The notes beneath the pieces are model-generated. The model did no database searches and was not told the origin of the DNA. It saw only the letters and a list, made by a program, of their open reading frames with translations. DNA of 64,000 bases, taken from the NCBI GenBank assembly GCA_965231865.1, contig CBDDOJ010000002.1, forward strand, positions 868,001-932,000, written 5' to 3'. Position numbers and translations under genes: made by a program. Of this stretch, positions 1-8,844 are shown in pieces (position 1 is the stretch's first letter; the number at the start of each line of letters is the position of its first letter). The stretch is from WTGA01 sp965231865 (GTDB lineage: Bacteria; Pseudomonadota; Gammaproteobacteria; Arenicellales; Poriferihabitantaceae).

Positions 1-402
1 GCGGTTTTCGGTTTTCCCGAAACCAATGCCGGTATGACGGTTACCGGGGGTGCCAGCAAATTGCTGCCGATGATCGTCGGCTTGAACAAGGCCAGGGAAT
101 TGATGCTGACCGGGGAGTTTATCGATGCACAGGAAGCCTGGCGCATCGGCCTTGTCAACAAGCTGGTTCCGTTGGGGGAGGAAGAGAAAGCGGCAGAGAA
201 AATGGCGCGAATGGTGATGTCCCGGGCACCTCTTGCCACCACCCATCACAAGCGAATGGTGAGTCAATCTCCGGAAGCCGACCTGGAAACGGCATTGAAC
301 CTGGAAAAACAGACCATTGCCACCCTGGTGTACTCCGAAGACTATGGAGAGGCGATCCGGGCATTTTCGGAAAAACGAAAGCCACAGTTCAAGGGTAGGT
401 AA
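1..402 (+). CDS. Enoyl-CoA hydratase/isomerase family protein (C-terminal part)
   Basis: The reading frame is already open at base 1, so the N-terminus lies outside the window. The visible 133 residues match the crotonase C-terminal half: an FGFPET segment followed by a GG turn, an ARELMLTGE helix, the AWRIGLVNKLVP stretch and a final helical region that mediates trimer packing in this family. Crotonases hydrate or isomerise acyl-CoA thioesters in the cytosol. The next gene, an acyl-CoA ligase, starts 3 bases after the stop, so the two are co-transcribed and probably act on the same CoA ester. The substrate cannot be read from this fragment; a carnitinyl-CoA dehydratase-like role is only a guess from neighbours. 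Confidence 0.88.
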   Translation, partial: AVFGFPETNAGMTVTGGASKLLPMIVGLNKARELMLTGEFIDAQEAWRIGLVNKLVPLGEEEKAAEKMARMVMSRAPLATTHHKRMVSQSPEADLETALNLEKQTIATLVYSEDYGEAIRAFSEKRKPQFKGR

Positions 403-405
403 ACC

Positions 406-2019
406 GTGGCGCTGGTTGACCCAAGGCCGGAGCAGGATCTGGCGGCCGTACTGGCCAGGCGCGTTGAATACTGTCCACACAAGCCCTGGATTGTCGCGGC
501 CGGGAAGTCCTGGAGCTATAAGGAAATCGACATCCGGTCCTCCCGGCTTGCCCGGGGCCTGACCGGGCTTGGCATTCAGCCCGGGGAAACCGTGCTGGTG
601 ATGTTGCCGGACGTTGCGGATTATATCGTGATCTGGTGCGCCCTTTCGAAGTTCGGGGGGATCGAGGTTCCGGTCAATGCCCACTACCGCGGAAACCTGC
701 TGGCGTACCTGATCAATGATTCCCTGGCGGAAACGATTCTGATCGATGACCGGTTCCTTTCCCGGCTGGCGGATATCCAGGATGATCTGGAACGGTTGAG
801 ACGGGTAGTGGTGTATTCGGAGGCCGGGAGTGCCGGACCGGGCCCGGCGGATGACCTGCCCCGGAAGTTTGAAATTCTTTCCTATCCGGACCTGGTCGCC
901 GAAACGGAGTATGATGGCCCCGGGCCTGCCTGCAATGACCTGATGGGGGTACTGTATACCTCGGGGACCACCGGGCCGTCCAAGGGAGTGACCATGACCC
1001 ATGCCCATGCGTATGAATATGCCCTGGGGGTCACCGAAATGCTCGAGTTGGGCGAAAATGACATTTATGGTGCCCACTTGCCGTTGTTTCACATCGCCGG
1101 ACAGTTTGCAACGGTGTATGCCAGTTGTATCGCGGGAGCCACCGCTGTGATCACGGCAGCTTTCAGTCCCAGACGCTACTGGGAGGAAATCAATGCACAC
1201 GGGATTACGTGTACCTTCCTGCTCGGTGCCATGGCGAATTTCCTGTACGGACAACCGCGTACCGACCGCGACCCCGACAATACGCTTGACAGGGTGTTGA
1301 TGGTTCCCCTGATTCCGGAAGTCGAAGACTTCAAGAAAAGGTATGGCTGCCGGGTTTCCACCACCTGGGGTGGGACCGAAATGAACTGCCCGACCCGCTC
1401 CGGCTTTGACCTTGCGAACAACCGGAGCTGCGGCCGGGTGCTTGAAGACCGGTATGAGGTCCGGATCGTTGACCCCACGGACCGGGAAGTTCCCGATGGT
1501 ACCCCCGGGGAAGCGCTGGTTCGGACCAGGATTCCCTGGATCACGACCAATGGGTACTGGAACCATCCTGAATGGACGGTGAGCCTGTTCCGCAATCAGT
1601 GGATACACACTGGGGACATGCTGATGCGCGATGGCGAGGGCAACCTGTATTTTGTCGACAGGATCCGGGATGCCATCCGGCGCCGGGGAGAAAACATTTC
1701 CTCCATGGAAGTGGAAAATGAAATCAATGCCCATCCGGCGGTGCTGGAATGTGCGGTGATCCCGGTGGATTCCAGGGAAACCGAACAGGAGGTCATGGCG
1801 GTTGTGGTCCCGGGAGATGGAGAACGGGTGGAGCCTGAAGCGCTGATCAGTTATCTGGAAACCCGGATGGCCTATTTCATGGTGCCTCGCTATATCGATA
1901 TCGTGGACACCCTGCCGAAAACCCCCACCGGAAAGATCCGGAAGTTTGTCCTGCGAGAAAAAGGCATCACCGAAACCACCTGGGACCGCGTTGCCGCGGG
2001 GATAACAGTCAAGCGATAG
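406..2019 (+). CDS. AMP-dependent acyl-CoA synthetase/ligase
   Basis: This 537-residue cytosolic enzyme belongs to the ANL superfamily, which activates a carboxylate as an acyl-adenylate and transfers it to CoA. The P-loop YTSGTTGPSKG lies near residue 183, the adenylate-binding TTWGGTE near 320, HTGDM near 400 and the C-terminal PTGKIRK with the catalytic lysine near 507. The start is a GTG 3 bases after the upstream crotonase stop. A thioesterase follows after 15 bases, so crotonase, ligase and thioesterase form one transcription unit. The combination recalls carnitine/betaine CoA-ligase (CaiC-like) clusters, but the substrate is not determined by any motif I can see. Confidence 0.9.
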   Translation: MALVDPRPEQDLAAVLARRVEYCPHKPWIVAAGKSWSYKEIDIRSSRLARGLTGLGIQPGETVLVMLPDVADYIVIWCALSKFGGIEVPVNAHYRGNLLAYLINDSLAETILIDDRFLSRLADIQDDLERLRRVVVYSEAGSAGPGPADDLPRKFEILSYPDLVAETEYDGPGPACNDLMGVLYTSGTTGPSKGVTMTHAHAYEYALGVTEMLELGENDIYGAHLPLFHIAGQFATVYASCIAGATAVITAAFSPRRYWEEINAHGITCTFLLGAMANFLYGQPRTDRDPDNTLDRVLMVPLIPEVEDFKKRYGCRVSTTWGGTEMNCPTRSGFDLANNRSCGRVLEDRYEVRIVDPTDREVPDGTPGEALVRTRIPWITTNGYWNHPEWTVSLFRNQWIHTGDMLMRDGEGNLYFVDRIRDAIRRRGENISSMEVENEINAHPAVLECAVIPVDSRETEQEVMAVVVPGDGERVEPEALISYLETRMAYFMVPRYIDIVDTLPKTPTGKIRKFVLREKGITETTWDRVAAGITVKR

Positions 2020-2034
2020 TCTGGAGAGAACAAC

Positions 2035-2490
2035 ATGGGAATCATGAAATTTCATTCCGAAGAGATCAAAGAGGAGTGGCTCGACCCGTATGGGCACTTG
2101 AATGAGGCCTACTACCTGGTGCCTTTCAGCAATACGACCTGGATACTCCAGGATCACTTCAAAATCGGGGTCCCGTATTTTGAGGAAACGGGTTGTGCGA
2201 TTTATACCGTCGAAACACACCTGCGTTATTTGAATGATGTCAGGAAACCGGCAGTGATGCAGATCGAAAGCATGATTTTCGGTTCCGATGCCAGGAGGAT
2301 CTGGCTGGCGCACCAGATGGTGGTGAATGGGACGGTCTGTGCTACAGCCGAATTCATGGCGTTGCACTACAGCACCCGGGAGGGTCGGACCATTGCGATG
2401 CCCGACGAGGTCCAGGACCGGCTTGTGGCGGCGAAAATGCCGGAAATACCCGATTGGGCAGGCAGGCAAATATCCCTGACCAGACGGTAG
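2035..2490 (+). CDS. Hot-dog fold acyl-CoA thioesterase
   Basis: A 151-residue protein of the 4-hydroxybenzoyl-CoA thioesterase type. The DPYGHLNEAYY motif near residue 20 contains the conserved Asp (nucleophile or base) and the G-H-x-N turn of the active site; the following helix and beta strands fit a single hot-dog domain. An AG-rich ribosome site (GGAGAG) precedes the ATG. It is the last gene of the crotonase-ligase unit and is followed by a short hairpin terminator. Stand-alone betainyl-CoA thioesterases of carnitine degradation have this size and motif, which makes such a role plausible, but general acyl-CoA hydrolysis is equally possible. Confidence 0.82.
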   Translation: MGIMKFHSEEIKEEWLDPYGHLNEAYYLVPFSNTTWILQDHFKIGVPYFEETGCAIYTVETHLRYLNDVRKPAVMQIESMIFGSDARRIWLAHQMVVNGTVCATAEFMALHYSTREGRTIAMPDEVQDRLVAAKMPEIPDWAGRQISLTRR

Positions 2491-2545
2491 GGTTCTGTCG
2501 GAAGATGGTCAACGCCGTTTCATTTTGGGAAAGACCGGGGAGCGT

Positions 2546-2567
2546 GACCGGTGACGGTCCTGTTTTT
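2546..2567 (+). terminator. Short intrinsic terminator after the thioesterase gene
   Basis: A GACCG stem and its complement CGGTC enclose a four-base GTGA loop and are followed by CTGTTTTT. Position fits the end of the crotonase-ligase-thioesterase unit. The 5-bp stem is short, so strength is uncertain. Confidence 0.45.
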
Positions 2568-2759
2568 CCCTGAATCGAGCCATGGAATCCCCCGGTACAA
2601 TGCGTCCCGGATGATTTTCACAGCCGGCACCATTCATTGACGGGATAACCCAACAGGAATATGGCAATTGAAAGCGCATTGTTGTCCAATGTTACCGTTA
2701 CGATTTCCTGCACCCCGGACTGGAGTGGGGTTTCAATACAGCAGATTTAAAGCAGAACA

Positions 2760-4049
2760 ATGAATATTCTTCAGGGGCTGATGCCGACCATCTGGAGTGG
2801 GAACTGGGCCCCCGCAATTCGCAAGCGCCTGTTCAAGGACGGAGAATCTTCCATTGAGAGCCTGTGCCAGATGATGATGGAGTCGGACGGCGAATATTCC
2901 AGTTTGCTGATTTCCGACCGAATCTTGACGGCATTCGAGAATCTGGATGCCGAGGGCCTGGTTCACTTTTTCTACCTGTTGAACGAAGAATACGATTTGG
3001 ATGCGGGGCAGGTGGAAGTCCTGGCCAGGGAGTATGCCCGGGAGCAGAATGCCGAAACACTGAGCGCGTTGACCCACGCTTCGGAGCCCAGGCGCCTGGA
3101 GCTTTTCAGGCGGCTGAATCTGGCGCCCGGGGGGATTCGCAGGCTGGTGAAAGTGCGTGAGGAACTGCAGAAGCTGTTAAAGGAGCACCCTTCGCTGAAA
3201 AAAGTGGATGCCGATTTCCGGCACCTGTTCAGTTCCTGGTTCAACCGGGGCTTTTTAACCCTGCATCCCATCGAATGGGAAACGCCGGCGCATATCCTGG
3301 AAAAAATCATTGTCTACGAAGCGGTCCATGAAATCTACAACTGGGAAGCGTTGCGCCCCCGGGTGGAGCCCGTCGACCGGTACTGTTACGGGTTTTTCCA
3401 TCCCGCCATGGAGGATGATCCCCTGGTCTTTGTGGAAGTCGCGCTTTCCAACAGCATGCCCGAAACTATCCAGGAGATACTGCAGACGGATCGGGAAATC
3501 ATGGATCCCAACCAGGCAACCTGTGCCGTTTTCTATTCAATTTCCAGTTGTCATGCCGGTTTGAAAGGGATTTCCTTCGGCAATTTCCTGATTAAACAGG
3601 TGGCGACCAGCCTGAAACGGCGGTTTCCGAACCTGAAAACCTTTGCGACCATCTCTCCCGCACCTGGATTCCGGAAGTGGCTGGCGGTGGACTGTGCAGG
3701 ATTGCCCCACCTGGATGACCTGATCGACCGGTTTGAAAACGGGTCCGGGGATACAGTAGATGAGATGTCCGGCCACCACCTCAAACAACTGGCGGCGCGC
3801 TATTTTCTCACGCAGAAAAACGAGTACGGGCAACCCCTGGATCCGGTGGCCCGGTTTCATTTGAAGAATGGCGCGAAACTGGAAAGGCTGAATCTTCTCG
3901 GCGACCGTTCTGAAAATGGCATCCGGCAATCGTTGGGACTGATGGTCAACTATGTCTATGACCTGCAAAAGGTGGAGGAAAATCACGAAAAGTACATGAA
4001 GGATCACAAGGTGGTATGCAGTACCCAGGTCCGGAAACTGCAGGGGTAG
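2760..4049 (+). CDS. Malonyl-CoA decarboxylase
   Basis: This 429-residue protein fits the bacterial malonyl-CoA decarboxylase family, which converts malonyl-CoA to acetyl-CoA and CO2 in the cytosol. The N-terminal third is helical; the C-terminal catalytic part has a SNSMPETIQEIL segment, the CAVFYSIS strand, the FLIKQV helix and the TISPAPGFRKWL stretch around residue 300, all typical of the GNAT-like catalytic domain. It stands alone, preceded by about 270 bases without a gene and followed by a channel gene on the same strand. No mat or mdc subunit genes are nearby, so it is probably a stand-alone enzyme adjusting malonyl-CoA levels. Confidence 0.88.
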   Translation: MNILQGLMPTIWSGNWAPAIRKRLFKDGESSIESLCQMMMESDGEYSSLLISDRILTAFENLDAEGLVHFFYLLNEEYDLDAGQVEVLAREYAREQNAETLSALTHASEPRRLELFRRLNLAPGGIRRLVKVREELQKLLKEHPSLKKVDADFRHLFSSWFNRGFLTLHPIEWETPAHILEKIIVYEAVHEIYNWEALRPRVEPVDRYCYGFFHPAMEDDPLVFVEVALSNSMPETIQEILQTDREIMDPNQATCAVFYSISSCHAGLKGISFGNFLIKQVATSLKRRFPNLKTFATISPAPGFRKWLAVDCAGLPHLDDLIDRFENGSGDTVDEMSGHHLKQLAARYFLTQKNEYGQPLDPVARFHLKNGAKLERLNLLGDRSENGIRQSLGLMVNYVYDLQKVEENHEKYMKDHKVVCSTQVRKLQG

Positions 4050-4174
4050 CCGTTTGCCTGGTAGCACAGTGGTTTCAATAAAGGATACAATGCTTCGATC
4101 AGGTGGATGGAAGCCTGCAGGGAAGCGCAACCCCCAGACCCGTTACAACGTTCAACCATGACAGGCGATTGTTG

Positions 4175-5248
4175 ATGGAAAAAATTCAAGAATGGTACAA
4201 CTCCTGGATCGCGGTCTTCGGGCCGAATCCCTACCTCAAGGCATTGCTGATCATTTTGGTCTTTACCGTGATCGCGTCTGTTTTCAAATTTGTGGTCATC
4301 CGGTTTCTGAAGAGACTGACCGCCAGAACATCGTTCGAGGGCGATGACCAGATTGTTGCAATTCTGCAGCAGCCCCTGTTTGTAAGCCTGTTTATCGTCG
4401 GCCTGACCCAGGCGGCAAGGGTACTGGAACTGCCGGACCACCTGTTGCATATTGTCCTGTCCATCCTGAAAACGATTACGGTGTATGTCTGGGCCGTCTT
4501 CGCAATCAAATTTTCCAAATTCCTGCTGTACCAGTTAAGTACAGATGCCCACAGGACCCGGATAATACAAAAAAGCACATTGCCCCTGTTCAGCAATCTG
4601 GCAATGATCATCATTGTGCTGGTGGCCGTTTACTTCCTGTTTATCGCATGGGGCATTGATGTCTCGGCGTGGCTGGCCTCCGCCGGCATTATCGGGATTG
4701 GGCTGAGCCTGGCTGCCAAGGATACACTGGCAAACCTGTTTGCGGGAATCTTTATTTTGGCCGATACGCCTTACAAACTGGGTGATTTCATTGTACTGGA
4801 TACGGGGGAACGTGGGCAGGTCACGCATATCGGGATACGCAGCACACGGCTGTTGACCCGGGACGATGTGGAAATTACGGTGCCCAATTCCGTGATGGGC
4901 AATGCCAAGATTACCAATGAGGCGGGCGGCCCGGACGTCAAGCACCGGATTCGCCTGCAGGTCGGGGTGGCGTATGGCTGTGATGTTGACAAGGTCCGGG
5001 AAGTGCTTTACCAGGTGGCCCAGGACAACCCCCAGGTATGCGAGGTTCCGGAGCCCCGGGTGCGGTTCCGGAGTTTTGACAATTCCAGCCTGGGTTTCGA
5101 ATTGCTTTGCTGGATCGATCTGCCTGTATTGCGCGGCCAGGTATTGGACAAGCTCTATACCAGTGTCTACAAGAAGTTCATGGAATTGGATATTGAAATT
5201 CCCTACAGCAAGCAGGATGTCTATATCAAGAGCATGCCGCCGGCATAG
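4175..5248 (+). CDS. MscS-family mechanosensitive ion channel
   Basis: A 357-residue inner-membrane protein. After an amphipathic start there are hydrophobic segments near residues 18-40, 70-95 and 128-150, then the pore-lining TM3 with alternating Ala/Gly (SAGIIGIGLSLAAKDTLANLFAGI) and the beta domain beginning at YKLGDFI, ending in the alpha/beta vestibule. Such channels release solutes on hypo-osmotic shock. The ATG at 4175 was chosen over a GTG at 4103 because the extra 24 residues look non-coding. It lies directly upstream of a cupin related to DMSP lyases, which fits an organism that accumulates compatible solutes. Confidence 0.9.
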   Translation: MEKIQEWYNSWIAVFGPNPYLKALLIILVFTVIASVFKFVVIRFLKRLTARTSFEGDDQIVAILQQPLFVSLFIVGLTQAARVLELPDHLLHIVLSILKTITVYVWAVFAIKFSKFLLYQLSTDAHRTRIIQKSTLPLFSNLAMIIIVLVAVYFLFIAWGIDVSAWLASAGIIGIGLSLAAKDTLANLFAGIFILADTPYKLGDFIVLDTGERGQVTHIGIRSTRLLTRDDVEITVPNSVMGNAKITNEAGGPDVKHRIRLQVGVAYGCDVDKVREVLYQVAQDNPQVCEVPEPRVRFRSFDNSSLGFELLCWIDLPVLRGQVLDKLYTSVYKKFMELDIEIPYSKQDVYIKSMPPA

Positions 5249-5341
5249 CACCGGCGTTCGTTTGGGAAGATATTTCCAGACCCGCCGTCTGTTCACGAAA
5301 TGGTTCGGATTCCGCCGGCACGGCCTGGGGAGGGATTCGGG

Positions 5342-5953
5342 ATGACAAACAGCAAAAAATCGGTGCACCAGGCACTGCTCAATGCATTGATCGAGTTTAC
5401 CCATGGCCAGGACCATCGCGCCATGCAGCCCTTCAAGGAGGAGATGCAAAACTGGGGGGAGGACTGGATTGATGTTCCGTCCGCGCAGCTGCCCGCCAGG
5501 GAATGGCTGACCCGGATGGCGCCCCGTGCGAGCCCGGGATCGGAAAAAATGGTCAGGCTGTTCGAACAGTATCGCGATGCCCTGTGCTGGGAACAAAGTT
5601 ATACCAGGGAAGATGGCGTGGTGGGAGAGGAGATGCTCCGGGCGTATGGATTTTCGGAAATCGTGGGCAAGCAGGGGCCCTTTCTCAGTGAGCGGGTGCG
5701 AAGCGGGATTGGGGTGTGGGGCCCCGGCATTACCTACCCCATCCATCGCCACCAGGCCGAAGAGATCTATATCGTACTGGCCGGTTCCGCGGTTTTCACG
5801 GTGGGAGACGGTTTCCACCGCGAATGCGGTCAGGACGAAGTGGTCCATGTGCCATCGATGACGCCCCATGGGTTCAGGACCCGGGAGGACCCCGTGGTTC
5901 TTTACTACATTTGGCGAAATGGGGATTTAAGGGAAATCTCGACCTTTGATTGA
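5342..5953 (+). CDS. Cupin protein resembling DMSP lyases (DddL/DddQ type)
   Basis: A 203-residue single-domain cupin. The metal motif TYPIHRHQAEEIY near residues 130-142 gives two histidines, a glutamate and the tyrosine that acts as catalytic base in DddQ-like lyases; a downstream histidine (MTPHGF, near 174) completes the site. Size and the leader segment around W-E-Q-S-Y also fit that group. Members split dimethylsulfoniopropionate into dimethyl sulfide and acrylate using a bound metal. The ATG at 5342 has a good ribosome site (GGGGAGGG). It follows an MscS channel and precedes a damaged ABC transporter. Function is by resemblance only; other cupins of unknown activity share this pattern. 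Confidence 0.68.
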   Translation: MTNSKKSVHQALLNALIEFTHGQDHRAMQPFKEEMQNWGEDWIDVPSAQLPAREWLTRMAPRASPGSEKMVRLFEQYRDALCWEQSYTREDGVVGEEMLRAYGFSEIVGKQGPFLSERVRSGIGVWGPGITYPIHRHQAEEIYIVLAGSAVFTVGDGFHRECGQDEVVHVPSMTPHGFRTREDPVVLYYIWRNGDLREISTFD

Positions 5954-6095
5954 GGTCGGTTGAGTTCGTGGTTGACTGTTTTGTCAGACAGCCCCCTTTT
6001 TTTGCAAGTTCTTTGACTCGTTTTTGAAACGAAGACCGACAGAACCACCGTGCTGACCCGCCAGAACAGCCTGGGACCTGACGCAGTTTGATATC

Positions 6096-6845
6096 ATGGA
6101 TTCGGAAATTCCCCCGGCCGGCAGTGCCGGGGCGGATGACCGGTTTGTTCTTGGAATGGATGCCATGGGCCGGGACATGTTCAGCACGATCCTGTATGGA
6201 ACCGGGATTTCCATTTTGATCGGCATTTTCGCAACGATTCTCCAGGGTGCCATCGGCATTTCGGTTGGATTGATGGCGGGATATTACGGAGGGCGCCTGG
6301 ACAGTTTCCTGATGCGCGTTGCGGACATCCAGCTTTCCTTCACCACGCTGATGGTTGCGATCATCGTCCTGGCGGTATTCCAGGCCACCGTTGGCCTGGG
6401 ATTTTACGAGGATTTTGCCATTGTTGCCATCATCCTCGTGATTGGAATTGCCGAATGGCCCCAGTATGCCAGGACCGTTCGCGCCTGTGTTCTGGGGGAA
6501 AAGAAAAAGGAATATGTGGATGCTGCGAGGGTGATCGGCCTGAGTCCGATCACGATCATTTACCGCCATATCCTGCCCAATACGTTTTCACCGCTGCTGG
6601 TCATCTCAACGGTTCAGGTCGCCAATGCCATTATTACGGAAGCGGCCCTTTCCTTTCTGGGTCTCGGGATGCCGGTGACCAAGCCGTCCCTGGGGTCGCT
6701 GATCCGGAACGGATTCGAATTCATCTTCAGCGGATCATGGTGGATCACGGCGCTCCCGGCAATTGTGCTGGTGGTATTGATTCTCGCCATCAACCTGCTG
6801 GGGGACTGGCTGCGGGATGTACTCAACCCGAAAAAATACGACTGA
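6096..6845 (+). CDS. DppC/OppC-type ABC transporter permease, N-terminally truncated
   Basis: The 249 residues cover the conserved core of the second permease of peptide/nickel-type importers, including the GMDAMGRDMFS entry segment, four or five membrane segments and the EAA loop (EYVDAARVIGLSP). Family members are about 290-310 residues and begin with an extra membrane helix, which is missing here. Homologous-looking residues continue in frame upstream to 6057 (WDLTQFDI), then hit a TGA at 6054. There is no ribosome site before the ATG. The first permease and the binding protein are absent from the window, so this looks like a deletion remnant. The downstream ATPase starts 6 bases after its stop. 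Confidence 0.78.
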   Translation: MDSEIPPAGSAGADDRFVLGMDAMGRDMFSTILYGTGISILIGIFATILQGAIGISVGLMAGYYGGRLDSFLMRVADIQLSFTTLMVAIIVLAVFQATVGLGFYEDFAIVAIILVIGIAEWPQYARTVRACVLGEKKKEYVDAARVIGLSPITIIYRHILPNTFSPLLVISTVQVANAIITEAALSFLGLGMPVTKPSLGSLIRNGFEFIFSGSWWITALPAIVLVVLILAINLLGDWLRDVLNPKKYD

Positions 6846-6851
6846 CCGATT

Positions 6852-7658
6852 ATGTCCTTGCTCAGTGTAGAGAACCTTGAAGTCAAGTTCCAGTTGCGCA
6901 CGGGTGCGGTGACGGCACTCAGGGATGTCAGTTTTGATCTGGACAGTGGAGAACGGATCGGTATTGTGGGGGAAAGCGGAGCGGGCAAGTCGGTCTGTGC
7001 ATTTGCCATCCTGAATCTCATCAGCAAGCCCGGGTCCATTTCGTCCGGAAGAATCCTGTTTAGGGGAAATGACCTGGCCAGCCTGGATGATGAATCCATG
7101 CGCCGGATTCGCGGCAACGAAATCAGCATGATCTTCCAGGATCCGATGATGACGCTGAACCCCGTTCTGAGCATCGGAACACAGATGGTTGAAACCATCC
7201 AGACCCATAATCCGGTCAGCCTGGAAGATGCCCGAAAGATTGCCGTTGAAAAACTCAGGACGGTCCAAATTCCCTCACCGGAGACCCGGCTTGAGCAGTA
7301 CCCCCACGAGCTTTCAGGAGGGATGCGGCAAAGAGTGGTGATCGCGATCGCTTTGCTCAGCGAGCCCGGGATCATCATCGCGGATGAGCCCACCACGGCG
7401 CTGGATGTCACAATCCAGGCAGAAATTCTCGAATTGCTGTTGACGCTGTGCAAGGATTACCATGTCGGGCTGATTCTGATCACCCATGACCTGGCCGTGG
7501 TGTCGGAGGTTACCCAGCGAATCCTGGTGATGTATGCGGGCCGGATCATTGAACAGGGAGCCACCGCAGAGATCATCGCCCATCCATCGCACCCGTACAC
7601 CAGGGGGTTGATCGGGGCGCTGCCGGAAAAGACCACACCCGGGAAACCGTTGAACTAG
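6852..7658 (+). CDS. DppD/OppD-type ABC ATPase interrupted by an amber codon
   Basis: The 268 residues contain a full nucleotide-binding domain: Walker A GESGAGKS near 39, Q-loop FQDPMMTLNP, signature LSGGMRQR, Walker B IIADEPTT and the H-loop THD. The family normally runs to about 320 residues with a C-terminal Cys-containing oligopeptide-transporter domain. Here a TAG at 7656-7658 ends the frame, yet the same frame continues open to a TAG at 7812 and encodes that domain (IPGVMPSLQDIPSGCAF, then RCEFTAERC). It is therefore a nonsense-interrupted gene unless the codon is read through. The following ATPase gene begins one base after the second stop. Confidence 0.85.
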   Translation: MSLLSVENLEVKFQLRTGAVTALRDVSFDLDSGERIGIVGESGAGKSVCAFAILNLISKPGSISSGRILFRGNDLASLDDESMRRIRGNEISMIFQDPMMTLNPVLSIGTQMVETIQTHNPVSLEDARKIAVEKLRTVQIPSPETRLEQYPHELSGGMRQRVVIAIALLSEPGIIIADEPTTALDVTIQAEILELLLTLCKDYHVGLILITHDLAVVSEVTQRILVMYAGRIIEQGATAEIIAHPSHPYTRGLIGALPEKTTPGKPLN

Positions 7659-7814
7659 ATACCCGGGGTCATGCCCTCCCTGCAGGATATTCCATCCGGT
7701 TGCGCATTCCACAACCGGTGTGAATTCACGGCGGAACGATGCCGGTCGGATTTGCCCCGATTGACGGCGCTGAAATCCCGGTCCGTGGCCTGCCATTTTC
7801 TCATCGGGGAGTAG
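7659..7814 (+). pseudogene. In-frame remnant encoding the lost C-terminal domain of the DppD-like ATPase
   Basis: These 51 codons continue the reading frame of the upstream ATPase past its amber codon without any frameshift. They encode the conserved C-terminal signature of OppD/DppD proteins, with a SGCAFHNRC and a later RCRSD and VACHF cysteine pattern, and end at TAG 7812-7814. The match shows that the original gene spanned 6852-7814. A sequencing error at 7656 would give the same picture. Confidence 0.75.
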
Positions 7815-7815
7815 C

Positions 7816-8844
7816 ATGGCAGAGCACAACAACGCCTCCGATTCACTGGTGTCCGTGCGGGCACTGCATAAACGGTTTACCGTATCCGGCGGGTGGCTGG
7901 ATGAGCTGGGCCTGGAACAGGGGAAATTGGTGTGCCGGCGCCAGATGGTGCATGCCGTGAACGGGGTTTCCCTGGAGATTCGAAAAGGCGAGGCGTTGTG
8001 CCTGGTCGGGGAGAGCGGCTGCGGAAAGACCACGGCCGGCAGGACGATCATGGGGCTGTTGTCGCCAAGCCAGGGAACCGTGCATTACCAGGGTGAGCGC
8101 ATTGACTCCCTGGGCCGCGCCGGGTTACTGCCCTACCGCAAGAAGATGCAGATGATCTTCCAGAATCCCTATGCGTCCCTGAACCCGCGAAAAACGGTGG
8201 CAGCCACCCTGCTTGAGCCCGTGCGTTTTCATTTTCCCGAAATGAGCCAGGATGCGCAGCTTGAAAAAGTGCAGGAAGTCATGGAATCTGTGGGGGTGGA
8301 TGTGCGCTGGTCGGCCCGTTTTCCCCATGAATTTTCCGGCGGCCAGAGACAGCGGATCAGCATTGCCCGGGCCCTGATGGTGGACCCCGAGTTCATGGTT
8401 GCAGACGAACCCATTTCAGCCCTGGATGTTTCCATCCAGGCCCAGGTGCTGAACCTGTTGATGAAGGCCCGGGAAGAACGGGGCCTGACCTATCTGATGA
8501 TTACCCATGACCTGTCCGTGGTGGAGCACTTCGGTACCCGGGTGGCGGTGATGTATCTGGGGAGAATCTGTGAACTCGGTGGGACCCGGGAGGTTTTTTC
8601 TGCCCCCAGGCATCCCTATACCCAGGCATTGCTCAGCGCAATCCCGAAGCTGGGAAAGGGGCGGTCCCGGCACATTCGACTCACCGGCGAGGTGCCGACC
8701 CCCATCAACCTGCCGACGGGTTGTGTGTTCCACAGCCGTTGTCCCCATGCGTTTGACAAATGCCGCCAGGTCATACCCGGCCAGACCAAAACCTCTTCCG
8801 GGACCGAGGTGGCCTGCCACGCAGTGGAAGAAAACCGGATCTAG
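7816..8844 (+). CDS. DppF/OppF-type ABC transporter ATP-binding protein
   Basis: A 342-residue cytosolic ATPase of a peptide/opine/nickel-type importer. Walker A GESGCGKT lies near residue 72, the Q-loop FQNPYASLNP near 115, signature FSGGQRQR near 173, Walker B FMVADEP near 195 and the C-terminal CVFHSRCPHAFDKCR domain near 305, so it is full length. It is the only intact member of the local transporter set: the partner ATPase has an amber codon and the permease has lost its N-terminus. It may be a relic not yet inactivated, or it may energise a transporter encoded elsewhere. Confidence 0.92.
   Translation: MAEHNNASDSLVSVRALHKRFTVSGGWLDELGLEQGKLVCRRQMVHAVNGVSLEIRKGEALCLVGESGCGKTTAGRTIMGLLSPSQGTVHYQGERIDSLGRAGLLPYRKKMQMIFQNPYASLNPRKTVAATLLEPVRFHFPEMSQDAQLEKVQEVMESVGVDVRWSARFPHEFSGGQRQRISIARALMVDPEFMVADEPISALDVSIQAQVLNLLMKAREERGLTYLMITHDLSVVEHFGTRVAVMYLGRICELGGTREVFSAPRHPYTQALLSAIPKLGKGRSRHIRLTGEVPTPINLPTGCVFHSRCPHAFDKCRQVIPGQTKTSSGTEVACHAVEENRI

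Noticed and set aside
4535..5869. 444-codon minus-strand open frame
   Set aside because: Antisense to the MscS and cupin genes; no domain and a shadow-like composition.
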